Assembly: GCA_963710275.1 (NCBI GenBank)
Contig: CAVPZS010000012.1
Location: 186,001-250,000 of the forward strand
Reading direction: 5' to 3'
Length of the DNA: 64,000 nt
Source of the DNA: Rhodoblastus sp963710275
GTDB taxonomy: Bacteria > Pseudomonadota > Alphaproteobacteria > Rhizobiales > Beijerinckiaceae
Positions 9,540 through 18,526 of the stretch are shown piece after piece (within the stretch, counting starts at the first letter, position 1; each line of letters opens with the position of its first letter). The position numbers and the translations under genes were made by a program. The notes under the pieces are model-generated. The model did no database searches. It was not told the DNA's origin and was given only the letters and a program-made list of their open reading frames with translations.

Positions 9540-10314
9540 ACGCCAGCTCGTCGGCGAGTTTTGCGGCCGTCTCCTGCAACGGCGCCAAAAAACGTTCGAC
9601 GCCCTCGCTGGGAGCGACCGCCGTCTTCAACATCATCATGTTGATCGAGGCGAAGACCTCCTCGCCGCGGCGCACGGGAACGGCGAAAGCCCAGACGGCG
9701 CCGTAATATTCGCGCTCGCTATAGGCCTCGTCCATCATGGCGTAGCCGCTTTCGCGGACCTGGTTCAGCAGGGACTGCAATTTTCGCGGCTGGCGGGCGA
9801 GGTCGTTCCAGGACCCCGGCGTCGCCGCGAGCAGCGCGATGATGCGCTCGCGCTCAGTCTGGGGGCAGAAGGCGAGATAGGCGCGGCCGAGCGAGGTCAT
9901 CAGGATCGAGGCGCGAAAGCCCGGCTTGCGGTTGAAGGACAAGGGGCCGAGGTTGCCGCGCGAGGTTCGCACCACCACCATGGCGTCGCGGTCGCAGATC
10001 GCGACATCCGACGGCCAGCCGATCCGGCTGCGGAATTCTCCGAGAATCGGCTCGGCGATCGCGCCGACCCAGAGATGGCGGTCATAGCCCTGCGACAGCA
10101 CGAGGGTTCGCCCCGTCGGCGCATAGACCGCCTGGTCGGGATCGCGCATGACATAGCCGGTATGCTCCAGCGTCTCGAGCATGCGCACGATGGTCGCCTT
10201 GTCGAGGCCCGTCGCCTTGTTCAGGCTGCGGACCGTGGAGCGTCCCTCCTCGTTGATGACCCGGAGAATCTCCAGGCCGCGGGACAGGGCGATCACCGGC
10301 TTGAACGAAGGCAT
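9508..10314 (-). CDS. IclR family transcriptional regulator
   Basis: A 268-residue regulator with an N-terminal winged helix (residues about 6-65, including STVRSLNKATGLDKATI) and a C-terminal IclR effector domain with the typical LGRAYLAFC segment. IclR proteins usually control aromatic or acid catabolic operons and bind a pathway intermediate. The start MPSFKPV at 10314 has a GGAAAAG site upstream; an in-frame ATG at 10347 would add 11 residues. It is convergent with the LIV transporter genes and divergent from the CaiB-type CoA transferase. The 200-bp gap to that gene is the likely control region. Confidence 0.92.
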   Translation of the reverse strand: MPSFKPVIALSRGLEILRVINEEGRSTVRSLNKATGLDKATIVRMLETLEHTGYVMRDPDQAVYAPTGRTLVLSQGYDRHLWVGAIAEPILGEFRSRIGWPSDVAICDRDAMVVVRTSRGNLGPLSFNRKPGFRASILMTSLGRAYLAFCPQTERERIIALLAATPGSWNDLARQPRKLQSLLNQVRESGYAMMDEAYSEREYYGAVWAFAVPVRRGEEVFASINMMMLKTAVAPSEGVERFLAPLQETAAKLADELAFKTPPQPAIA

Positions 10315-10470
10315 GGTTTCTTTTCCCGGATCAAATTTTCCGCCCATGCTATGATATAGCCGCCCGGATTGGTACCCGTCGCCGCCCCGGAAAGAGCGGT
10401 TTTACCCGCTGTTTTCCCGACAAAAGAAGCCTTTCGCCCGATTTCCGGCGGTTGGTCTTGCCAGCAGAGC

Positions 10471-10497
10471 GTTTCAAACAATAAAATCACGTTTTAC
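10471..10497. promoter_or_regulatory. Possible IclR operator / promoter region of the CoA-transferase gene
   Basis: In the IclR-CaiB divergent gap an AT-rich patch holds the palindrome GTTTCAAAC (10471-10479) and then AAAATCACGTTTTAC. The AAAC and GTTT blocks form a second imperfect dyad about 15 bp apart. Placement 16-42 bp before the CaiB start fits an operator. There is only one such site, so this is a weak call. Confidence 0.3.
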
Positions 10498-10512
10498 TTT
10501 TTGGGCGCCCGC

Positions 10513-11611
10513 ATGAATCAGAACGCCTCCGGCCCGCTCGCAGGACTCAGGGTCGTCGAGTTCGAAAGCATCGGTCCCGGGCCTTTCGCGAGCATGATGC
10601 TCTCCGACATGGGCGCCGAAGTCGTCACCATCGCGCGGCCCAACGGCGGCCCGCGCGACCCTCGCCATTTCGTGCAGCGCGGGCGCCGGGTCGTCCAGCT
10701 CGACCTGAAGCGCGCGGACGATGTCGAAGCCGCGCTGAAACTGGCCGCGAACGCCGATGTCGTGATCGAGGGATTCCGCCCCGGGGTGATGGAGCGGCTG
10801 GGCCTCGGCCCGCAGCAGGCGCTCGCCGCCAATCCGGCGCTGGTCTATGGCCGCATGACCGGCTGGGGACAGGAAGGGCCCTGGGCCAAGACGGCCGGGC
10901 ACGACATCAACTATATTTCGATCACCGGGGCGCTGGCCTCCTTCGCGGGGGCGGATGGCGCGCCGGCGCCGCCGCTCAATCTCGTCGGCGATTACGGCGG
11001 CGGCGCGCTCTATCTGGTCGCCGGCTTGCTGGCCGGGGTGATCGCGGCGCGGAGCAGCGGACAGGGGCAGGTGGTGGACGCGGCCATGTGCGACGGCGTC
11101 AGCCACATGCTGACCATGTTCCAGGGCTTGCGCGCGATGGGGCGATGGAGCGACCGGCCGCGGAGCAATTCGCTCGACGGCGGCGCGCATTATTACGGCG
11201 TCTACGCCTGCGCCGACGGGCGCCATCTCGCCGTGGGCGCCATCGAGCCGCAGTTCTATGCGCTGTTGCGCGGGATCGCCGGCCTGGAGGATCCCGAATT
11301 CGACGCGCAGCTCGATCGAGAGGCGTGGCCGGGCTTGCGCGAGAAAGCGGCGGCGATTTTCCTGACCCGGACAAGGGACGAGTGGGCGGCGCTGTTCGAA
11401 GGGACCGACGCCTGCGTCACGCCGATCTTGTCGATGCAGAGAATCCCCCGATCATCCGCACCTTGCGGCGCGGTCGGTTTATGTCGAGGCCAACGGCCAC
11501 CGCCAGCCGGCGCCCGCGCCGAGATTCTCGCGAACTCCGGCGCGGATACAGCCGACCGAGGAGGATGCGTCAGTCGAGGAAATCCTGCGCCGGTGGAAGG
11601 CAGACGCCTAG
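10513..11611 (+). CDS. CaiB/BaiF family CoA transferase, frameshifted as assembled
   Basis: A family III CoA transferase, which moves CoA between carboxylic acids through an aspartyl anhydride intermediate. The N-terminal half shows LAGLRVVEFESIGPGPFASM and the conserved Asp in YISITGALASFAGADG. At 11445-11449 a run of five C shifts the frame. With four C the protein continues as DHPHLAARSVYVEANG and ends at the TAG at 11609-11611, giving the usual full length of about 366 residues. As assembled it runs into a nonsense tail. It is transcribed away from the IclR gene and is probably its target. The CoA donor and acceptor are unknown. Confidence 0.85.
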
Positions 11612-11620
11612 TTTCCTGCT

Positions 11621-12161
11621 TCAGGCCGGGACGAATTTCTCGGCGATCGCGTCGCCGGTATATTTCGCCTGCCAGCCGTCGGGGGTGATGAAAAGGCGGA
11701 TGAGGGTGAAGTCCGGCTGCTCGCCCGTGTCGAACCAGTGCCTGGCGCCGGCCGGCACGTTGATCAGATCGCCGCGCTCGCAATAGAGCGAGAACACCCG
11801 GCCGTTCCCGCGCAGGAAAAAAGTGGCGGCGCCCTCGGCGAAGAAACGCACCTCGTCGTCGTCATGGGTGTGCTCGGCGAGGAATTTTCCGCGTAGCGCC
11901 GCCTGATCCGGGCGGCCGGGCTTCACCCGGAGCACGTCCACCGAACTGAAGCCTTCTTTTCGCTCCAGCTCGGCGACGAACTCCCTGTAGGCGCCCAGCA
12001 CAATGGCCTGGTCGGCGTCGGCGGGCAGGTCGACCGAGGCCTCTCGATGCTCGAAGCCTATGCCGATTTCCTTCAGCAATGCGGCGATCCGGGCGTGGTC
12101 ATGGGTGACTCTCGAAAGCGGTTCCGGCGCCGCTTTCCGGATAGATGACAAGTCGGGTCAT
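11621..12161 (-). CDS. mtnD: Acireductone dioxygenase (ARD), frameshifted as assembled
   Basis: A cupin dioxygenase of the methionine salvage pathway that splits acireductone. The metal ligands are visible as HTHDDDE (His, His, Glu) and the distal His in ARHWFDTG. The opening MTRLVIYPESGAG starts at 12161, 8 bp after a GGGAGGG ribosome site, but it is in a different frame from the rest; a one-base extra near 12110 joins them at THDHARIAALL. A shorter in-frame start at 12151 exists but lacks the family N-terminus. It is downstream of metY and the hydrolase, which fits a sulfur-methionine role, although the other mtn genes are absent here. Confidence 0.8.
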
Positions 12162-12232
12162 GGTCGCATTCCCTCCCTTTGCGCTCCAGATTTCCGCATC
12201 GGACCTCCGCCGTCAATGCGGATCGCTGCAAA

Positions 12233-13014
12233 TCAGCCGCGCAGGGCTGCAAGCACTTCGTCGGGGCGCTCGGCCATGAGCATGTGGCCGGCGCCCTGGA
12301 GCACGGCGAGCCTGGCGCCGGCGATGGCCGCGCCAGCTTTTTTCCCGCCGCCAGCGGCGTCATCATGTCGCGCTGGCCAAGCACCAGCGTCGCCGGGCAG
12401 GCGATTTTCGACGCGGCGTCAAAGCCGTCAGCATAGGCGTTGCAGGCGGCGAGGTCGTTGTGCAGCACGCCGGGCCCGGCGGCTTGCAGGATGCGCTGCG
12501 CCGCGCCGATCATCCACAGGCCCGGCGCCTGGCTCCCGCCCTGCGTCGCGCGGGCGCCGTGACCCCAGAGATTGACCATGTCGATCGCGCCTCGCGAATT
12601 GGCCGAGGCCGCGTCGAGCAGGTCCTGATGGACAGGCATTTGCCCCGCCGCGCCGATCAGCCCGATGGAGGAGACCCGGTCGCCGCGCCGCCCGGCCGCG
12701 TCCAGCGCGACCAGCGCGCCCATGGAATGGCCGATCGAGCCGGGCCTGGCGACGCCGGCGGCGTCCAGAAACCTGACGATCCAGTCGGCCATGGCGTCGA
12801 TGGACGGGAGGAGCGCGCCGCCGGAGCGGCCGTGCCCCGGCAGGTCGACCGCCAGCGCCGACCATCCGTGATGGGCGAACCATCGGCTGTGCAGGGCCCA
12901 GACCGAACTGTTCATCCCCGCGCCATGGATGAAGACGACGACGGGCAGGTCGCGGCTGAAATCCCGCCCTCCCGTGGCCGCGAAAGCCTCATTGCCATCG
13001 ACGACTATGCGCAT
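12233..13014 (-). CDS. Alpha/beta hydrolase, frameshifted as assembled
   Basis: An alpha/beta-hydrolase-fold enzyme of about 260 residues with the oxyanion motif VVFIHGAGMN, the nucleophile elbow GHSMGA and a lid region between. As assembled the frame breaks at a run of six A (six T on the plus strand, 12338-12343). With seven A the end reads GAGHMLMAERPDEVLAALRG, supplying the catalytic His and the normal C-terminus. The gene begins 2 bp after metY stops, so the two are certainly cotranscribed. The substrate is unknown; an ester or thioester linked to sulfur amino acid metabolism is a guess. Confidence 0.82.
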
Positions 13015-13016
13015 GG

Positions 13017-14313
13017 TCAAACCTTCTGCGAAGCGCGCAGGGCCTGCGCAAGGTCGGCGATGATGTCGCGGGCGTTCTCGATGCCGACCGAGAGGCGCAC
13101 CATGTCTTCGCCGATTCCGGCGGCGGCGAGTTGGGCGGCGTCCATCTGCTGATGGGTGGTGCTGGCGGGATGGATGACCAGCGTCTTGGCGTCGCCGACA
13201 TTGGCGAGATGGCTCGCGAGCTTCAGCGCCTCGATGAATTTTTTCCCCTGGATACGCCCGCCCTTGACGCCGAAACTGACGATCGAGCCGGCGCCGCGCG
13301 GCAGCAATTGCTTGGCCAGTTCGTGATCTGGATGGGAGGCGAGCGTCGGATGCAGGACCCAGGCGACCGCCTCGTTCTTGGCCGAGAAACTCCAGCACCG
13401 CCGCCGTGTTCTCGACATGGCGCGCCATGCGCAGCGCCAGGGTTTCGACGCCTTGCAGGAGGTGGAAGGCGTTGGTCGGCGACAGGCAGGCGCCGAAGTC
13501 GCGCAGGCCCTCGACTCGCGCCCGCATGAGGAAGGCGGCGGGCCCGAATTGCTCGCTGAAGACCAGGCCGTGATAGCCGGCATAAGGCTCGGTCAGGGTC
13601 GGAAACTTGCCCGAGGCCTCCCAGTCGAAGCGGCCGCCGTCGATGAGCGCGCCGCCAATGGCGACGCCATGGCCGCCGATCCATTTGGTGACGGAATGCA
13701 TGACGATGTCGGCGCCGAGCTCGAGCGGCTGGCAGAGGAAGGGCGAGGCGAAGGTATTGTCGATCAGCAAGGGGACGCCGGCCTCATGGGCGATCGCCGC
13801 GACCTTGGGAATGTCGAGGACTTCCAGCCCGGGATTGCCGATGGTCTCGCCGATGACGAGGCGCGTTTGCGGCCGGATGGCGGCGCGCAGCCCTTCGAGG
13901 TCGCGCGGCTTCACAAATGTCGTGCTGATGCCGAAACGCGGCAGGGTGTGGGCCAGCAGGTTGATCGTGCCGCCATAGAGCGAGGAGGATGCGACGATAT
14001 GGTCGCCGGCGCCGAGCAAGGTGGCGATGGCCAGATGCATCGCCGCCATGCCGCTCGCCGCGCAGACCGCGCCGACGCCGTTTTCGAGCGCGGCGAGCCG
14101 CTCTTCCAGCACCGCGACGGTCGGGTTGGAAATGCGCGAATAGATGTGGCCGGCCCGCTCCAGGTTGAACAGGGCCGCGGCGTGGTCGGCGTCCTCGAAC
14201 ACGAAGGAAGTTGTCTGGTGGATGGGCACGGCGCGCGAGCCGGTGGTCGGATCGGGATGTTGTCCGGCGTGCAGGCTCAGCGTCTCGAAGGCGGGGGGGC
14301 GGGGGGCGGCCAT
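13017..14313 (-). CDS. metY: O-acetylhomoserine aminocarboxypropyltransferase (sulfhydrylase), frameshifted as assembled
   Basis: A PLP enzyme of about 431 residues that joins sulfide to O-acetylhomoserine to make homocysteine. It has the MetY opening FETLSLHAGQHPDP, substrate motif YSRISNPTVAVLEERLA, the PLP lysine in MHSVTKWIGGHG, and the C-terminal HPASTTHQQM. One extra base at about 13380-13383 shifts the frame after VLEFL; the continuation AKNEAVAWVLHPTLASHPDH is intact to the stop at 13017. It starts a minus-strand operon with the hydrolase and acireductone dioxygenase. A stable hairpin lies in its 5' leader. Confidence 0.9.
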
Positions 14314-14338
14314 GGAATTCCTGTTAGATGATACGCTG

Positions 14339-14367
14339 CGGGCTTTGGGCGCTAGCCCCATAGCCCG
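14339..14367 (-). promoter_or_regulatory. Hairpin in the metY leader
   Basis: An imperfect stem of CGGGCT with AGCCCG and an inner GGG/CCC stem closes around GCTAGC, 26-54 bases before the metY start. Its place suggests translational or attenuation control of homocysteine synthesis. It does not show the pseudoknot sequences I remember for the SAM-II riboswitch, so I do not call a riboswitch. Confidence 0.35.
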
Positions 14368-14521
14368 GCGGGGCGGTGTTTCCCACTTTTGGCCTTGTGC
14401 GTGGCGCGAGGCAAGCCATCCGCGACAAAATCTCGCCCCGCGCCGCCATGCATAAGCCGCTTGCCTCCGCGGCCAGGCAGGGGGCAAGCTGCCAGCAATA
14501 TCGTTCAGAAGAGGTTTGCCG

Positions 14522-15298
14522 ATGGAACTGTCGCTTGGCGGAAAGATCGTTGTCGTGACCGGCGGCTCGAAGGGGATCGGTTTCGCTTGCGCGCAGGCGT
14601 TTCTGGCCGAGGGCGCGAAAGTCGGGATCGCGTCGCGCTCGCGGGACAATATTGAGCGGGCCTGCGCCAGGGCGACCGGCCTGTTTGGCGTCGCGGCCGA
14701 CCTGACGCAGGCTGGCGCGGCCTTGGCGATGGTCGAGGAAATGGAGCGAGTGCTCGGCCCGATCGACGTGCTGGTGAATTCGGCGGGCGCCGCCGCGCGC
14801 ACACCGCCCGACGAACTGACGCCGGCGAAATGGCAAGCGGCGATGGACGCAAAATTCTTTACCTACATCAATGTCATCGATCCCCTGGTGAAGCGGATGG
14901 CCGCGCGGCGGCGGGGGGTGATCGTCAATGTGATTGGCAGCGGCGGCAAGGTCGCGTCGCCCACCCATATCGCGGGCGGCGCCGCCAACGCCGCCCTGAT
15001 GCTGGCGACCGCGGGGCTGGCGACAGCCTATGCGGCCAGCGGCGTGCGCGTGCTCGGCCTCAATCCCGGGCTGACGCGGACCAGCCGGGTGAACGAGGGC
15101 ATGAAGGCGGAAGCGACGCTCAGGGGCGTCTCACCGGAGGAGGCGCTGGCGCAGGCGATTGCGCGGATTCCCATGGGAAGGCTCGCCGAACCCGAAGACA
15201 TCGCCAACGCCGTGCTGTTCCTGTCCTCGGACAAGGCGTCCTACCTGACCGGCGTGACCATATCGATGGACGGCGCCGCCAGTCCGGTCGTGGTCTGA
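14522..15298 (+). CDS. SDR family protein lacking the catalytic Tyr-Lys pair
   Basis: A 258-residue short-chain dehydrogenase/reductase fold with the cofactor motif TGGSKGIG, the NSAG stretch and the C-terminal signature FLSSDKASYLTGVTISMDGA. The active-site segment, normally YxxxK, reads PTHIAGGAANAAL, so both the catalytic Tyr and Lys are replaced (His and Gly). The Ser of the tetrad may be present in VIGSGGK. The ATG at 14522 has AGAAGAGG upstream. It may be a divergent dehydrogenase with altered chemistry or a binding protein. It is convergent with the S10 peptidase, with one base between the stops. Confidence 0.85.
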   Translation: MELSLGGKIVVVTGGSKGIGFACAQAFLAEGAKVGIASRSRDNIERACARATGLFGVAADLTQAGAALAMVEEMERVLGPIDVLVNSAGAAARTPPDELTPAKWQAAMDAKFFTYINVIDPLVKRMAARRRGVIVNVIGSGGKVASPTHIAGGAANAALMLATAGLATAYAASGVRVLGLNPGLTRTSRVNEGMKAEATLRGVSPEEALAQAIARIPMGRLAEPEDIANAVLFLSSDKASYLTGVTISMDGAASPVVV

Positions 15299-15299
15299 A

Positions 15300-16793
15300 C
15301 TAGTCGCCGGCGACCAATTTTCGCGCCGCGTCGCGCAAGGCGGCGCGCGAGGAATCGACGGCATAGAACATGTGGCCGCCGGGCAGGGCGAGAAAGCCGA
15401 CAGGACTGGCCGCGGCGATATCTTGCGTCAGGTCGAGCAGGAGCTTGCTGCCGTAATAGGGCGTGACCATGTCGTAGAGCCCCTGCGCGACCAGGACCTT
15501 CATGCGAGGGTCGAGCGCGCGCGCCTGGCGAAGGTCGCTCAGGGCCTCCAGGCTGTGGCGCCCAGACCCCCAGTTCCAGCTTTCCGAGACGTGGTTGTTG
15601 AGGATCTCGTAGCGCGCCGACTCGACCGGCCACTTGAGCCGCTCGATGGTCAGGGACGTCATCGCCTCGCCAAGCGGCGCGCGCATCGCGTCGAGCGTGG
15701 GATCGGACCATTCGTGCGGCCGCCGTCCCGGCGAGGGATTGGCGCCACGGGTTGCGCCGTCATAGAGGCTGGTGACGAACCGCCCGCTCGGGTCGGAGTC
15801 GAACGCCCAGTCACGGGAGTCGACGCGGCCCTGGGCGCGGCGCACGCGCTCGGCGGAAAGCCCCGTCAGGGCGCTGACCTTTGCCGCGATGCGCTCCTGG
15901 GCCGCCGCGTCGCCGGGGCCGCGCAGGACGTCCGCGAGATAGTCGCCGCTGGCGTAGGTCTCGGCCGCAGCGACCTCCGGGCGGCTTTTCGCTTTCGCAT
16001 GGCTCGCCGCCAGCGAGGGCAGCAGCACGGCGTCGGCGAGCGGATTGTTGCGGCCCTCCATCCAGCCGAAATCGAGCGCCGGGGAGAGCAGGATCAGCCC
16101 GTCGACGCCGACATTCTCCTTGTCCTGCAAGGCGCGCGCGACTTTTGGCGCGCGGAAGCCGCCATAGCTTTCGCCGGCCAGATATATCGGGCAGCCGAGT
16201 TTTCTGGCCTGTTGCAGCCAGCGCCGCACCACCAGCGCCAGCGTATCGATGTCGCCGTCGACCGACCACATCCTCTTGCGCGCGGCCTCGCCGACGACGC
16301 GCGAAAAGCCGGTCCCGGGCGGATCGATGAACACGAGATCGGCGAAATCGAGCCAGCTTTCCTGGTTGTCGGAAACCTGTGGCGGCGTGGAGGGGATGGC
16401 GCCGGCGAGCTTGACGCGCCAGGGTCCGATGCGCGCCGAGGTCGAGCCAGCCCGAACTCGCGCCCGGACCGCCGTTGAAGGCGAAGACGATGGGGCGGCA
16501 GGGGCCAGGCTCCGGCCGCCCTCGGCGAGGTAAGCGGTGGTGACGACTTCCGCCAGCACCTCGCCCGATGCGGCGTCCTTGATCGGCATGGCCCCGACCG
16601 TCGCCTTGAAGCTTAGCGCGCGGCCGCCGAGGTCGATGCTCTGCTCGGTCACGGCGGGGGGCGGCAGGACGGCTTTCGCCTCCGCCGGCTTGCCTCCGGA
16701 CTTTTCCGCCCCGGCGGGCGCGATCGACAAGGCCAAGGCCAGAAGCGCGGCCAAGGCCAGCAGCGCCGCTGCGCAAATCGAAGGCTGCTTCAT
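15300..16793 (-). CDS. Secreted S10 family serine carboxypeptidase-like protein, with two compensating frameshifts
   Basis: About 497 residues with a Sec signal peptide (hydrophobic core ALLALAALLALALS, cleavage near PAGAEK). It belongs to peptidase family S10: nucleophile motif GESYGGFR, the FNGGPGASS oxyanion loop, and the distal His in GGHMFYAV. The oxyanion loop lies in another frame between about 16435 and 16501. One base is missing from the G4 run at 16501-16504 and one is extra at about 16431-16437. Restoring them gives a seamless family sequence, so sequence error is likely. It should act in the periplasm or outside the cell on peptide C-termini. Confidence 0.85.
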   Translation of the reverse strand: MKQPSICAAALLALAALLALALSIAPAGAEKSGGKPAEAKAVLPPPAVTEQSIDLGGRALSFKATVGAMPIKDAASGEVLAEVVTTAYLAEGGRSLAPAAPSSSPSTAVRARVRAGSTSARIGPWRVKLAGAIPSTPPQVSDNQESWLDFADLVFIDPPGTGFSRVVGEAARKRMWSVDGDIDTLALVVRRWLQQARKLGCPIYLAGESYGGFRAPKVARALQDKENVGVDGLILLSPALDFGWMEGRNNPLADAVLLPSLAASHAKAKSRPEVAAAETYASGDYLADVLRGPGDAAAQERIAAKVSALTGLSAERVRRAQGRVDSRDWAFDSDPSGRFVTSLYDGATRGANPSPGRRPHEWSDPTLDAMRAPLGEAMTSLTIERLKWPVESARYEILNNHVSESWNWGSGRHSLEALSDLRQARALDPRMKVLVAQGLYDMVTPYYGSKLLLDLTQDIAAASPVGFLALPGGHMFYAVDSSRAALRDAARKLVAGD

Positions 16794-16965
16794 TTCGCCC
16801 TTTCCTGCGCCTCCCGGGCGCGTTCTGTCGAAGGGCCAGATATAGCCGACAACAGCCCGCGGCCGAAGCTCAAACCGCAATCTTGTCCGGCGCCTCGGCG
16901 AAAGCCACGGGAACGCGCCCTTTTCTCGGGCGTTGCCACGCAGCGAACAAGATCGGCGCGCGGAC

Positions 16966-18321
16966 ATGGCGGACGAGCAAAACCAGGCAAGAACCGCCGC
17001 GCCCGGCGCCATACCGGGGTCGTTGCGCCAGCCGGGCGCGGCGCGATTCTGGACGGTCGTGCTGCTGACGGGGATCGGCGCCGGCCTCGCCGCCGCCGCC
17101 CTGAATTCGGCTTTGCTGGCGATCCAGCGCATGGTCTGGTCCTTTCCCGGCTCGGACATCCTGGCGGCGGCGCAGCACGCCTCGCCCTTGCGCATCCTGC
17201 TCGCCCTGCTGGGCGCGGGCGTTCTCACAGCGGTCGGACAGATGGCGCTGAGCCGCCTCACCTCCGGCAACGCCATAGAAACGACGACTGCGCTTTGGTT
17301 TTCCGCCGGTCGGATGCCGGCCGTGCGTACGCTCGGCAGCGCGCTTCTCTCGGAGGCGATCGTCGCCATGGGCGCTTCGCTCGGGCGCGAGGGCGGCCCC
17401 AAACAGGCCGGCGCGGTCATCGGCAACCTTCTCGTCGACCGCGCGGGACTTGGCGACGCGGAGCGCAAGCTGATCGTGGCCTGCGGCGCGGGCGCCGGAA
17501 TGGCGGCCGTCTATGACGTGCCCGTCGGCGGCGCCCTGTTCGCGCTCGAAGTGCTGCGCGGCGCGCTTTCCCTGCGGCTCGCCCTGCCGGCGCTGACCAC
17601 CTCCTTCCTCGCGACGCTCACCGCGTGGATCGTCCTGCCGGACAGGGCCGTGTACCATTTTGCCGGCAACGCCAATTCGGCCTCGGTCCTGGTCTGGGCG
17701 CTGCTTTTCGGGCCGCTCCTGGGCCTCGCCTCGGTGCTTTATGTGCGCATGATCGCGCTCGCAGACCGCATCAGGCCGCGCGGCGCCTATCGGCTTCTCG
17801 CTCCGGTCCTGGGCCTTGCGACGCTTGGCGGGCTGGCCGTGTTCTTTCCGCAGCTTCTCGGCAACGGCCAGGATCTGGCGCAGCTGACCTTCGACGGCGG
17901 CGTCGCGATCGGCCTCGTGCTGCCTTTGCTGCTGCTGAAGCCTTTCGTCACCTTCCTGTGTCTCGCCAGCGGCGCGCCCGGCGGCCTTTTCACGCCCACG
18001 CTGACCTATGGCGCGCTGCTCGGCGCTGCGCTTGGCGCGGCATGGTCAACGCTCTGGCCCGGCGCTCCCTCGGGCGTCTTCGCCATTCTCGGCGCGGGGG
18101 CGGTCTTGGCGGCGACGACGCAGGGACCGGTTTCGGCCGCCGTGCTGATGATCGAGCTGACCGGACGCGACCGCGCCTTCATCGTCCCCATGCTGCTGGC
18201 GCTCGCCGGGGCCAGCGCCGTCGCCCGCATGATCGATATCCGCTCGATCTATGACGCGCGCCTGTCCGACGATCAGCTTGCCGCGCGCGGCGCGATGCGC
18301 GAGCAGGCCTCGGACGTGTGA
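16966..18321 (+). CDS. ClC-type chloride channel/transporter
   Basis: A 451-residue ClC family membrane protein with about ten hydrophobic helices. The gating-glutamate motif appears as GREGGPKQ and the third selectivity stretch as GAPGGLFTPTL; the first Ser-bearing filter motif is not canonical (AGRMPA). No CBS domains follow, so this is a short ClcB-like form. The start at MADEQNQ (16966) is preferred over an ATG 33 bp upstream. Bacterial members exchange chloride for protons and help in acid or osmotic stress. It stands alone, back to back with the S10 peptidase gene. Confidence 0.9.
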   Translation: MADEQNQARTAAPGAIPGSLRQPGAARFWTVVLLTGIGAGLAAAALNSALLAIQRMVWSFPGSDILAAAQHASPLRILLALLGAGVLTAVGQMALSRLTSGNAIETTTALWFSAGRMPAVRTLGSALLSEAIVAMGASLGREGGPKQAGAVIGNLLVDRAGLGDAERKLIVACGAGAGMAAVYDVPVGGALFALEVLRGALSLRLALPALTTSFLATLTAWIVLPDRAVYHFAGNANSASVLVWALLFGPLLGLASVLYVRMIALADRIRPRGAYRLLAPVLGLATLGGLAVFFPQLLGNGQDLAQLTFDGGVAIGLVLPLLLLKPFVTFLCLASGAPGGLFTPTLTYGALLGAALGAAWSTLWPGAPSGVFAILGAGAVLAATTQGPVSAAVLMIELTGRDRAFIVPMLLALAGASAVARMIDIRSIYDARLSDDQLAARGAMREQASDV

Positions 18322-18330
18322 CGGCTCCAG

Positions 18331-18420
18331 CTAGACGAGGTCGTCGATGCGAATCGGCAATTCGCGGATGCGCTTGCCGGTGGCGTGGAACACGGCGTTG
18401 GCGACAGCCGCGTTCCGGGA
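18331..18420 (-). pseudogene. Remnant: C-terminus of a xanthine dehydrogenase-family molybdopterin subunit
   Basis: Read on the minus strand, this stretch gives ANAVFHATGKRIRELP followed by about seven residues and a TAG stop. That is the characteristic end of the large molybdopterin-binding subunit of xanthine dehydrogenase/aldehyde oxidase proteins. Nothing else of that roughly 750-residue gene is present: upstream the sequence changes abruptly into the ku promoter region. It therefore marks a deletion or insertion breakpoint at about 18420. Confidence 0.7.
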
Positions 18421-18472
18421 CCGCCGACTAACAAATGGCTCAACTTATTGTTCCGCGCGAGGGAATCGCGAT

Positions 18473-18497
18473 GGAACGTCCCCGCTCCGGGCCGGTT
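18473..18497 (+). promoter_or_regulatory. EcfG-type (general stress) promoter of ku
   Basis: GGAAC (18473-18477), 17 bp, then GTT (18495-18497), ending 30 bp before the ku start. This is the pattern of alphaproteobacterial EcfG/RpoE2 promoters. The same element with the same spacing occurs twice more at the ku-ligD side of this locus. Confidence 0.65.
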
Positions 18498-18526
18498 GAG
18501 CAAGCTGGATCATCACGGAGGCCCCG

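Noticed and set aside
14314..14460. A SAM-II riboswitch before metY, which is common in alphaproteobacteria.
   Set aside because: The leader hairpin lacks the conserved pseudoknot sequences I remember for that class.
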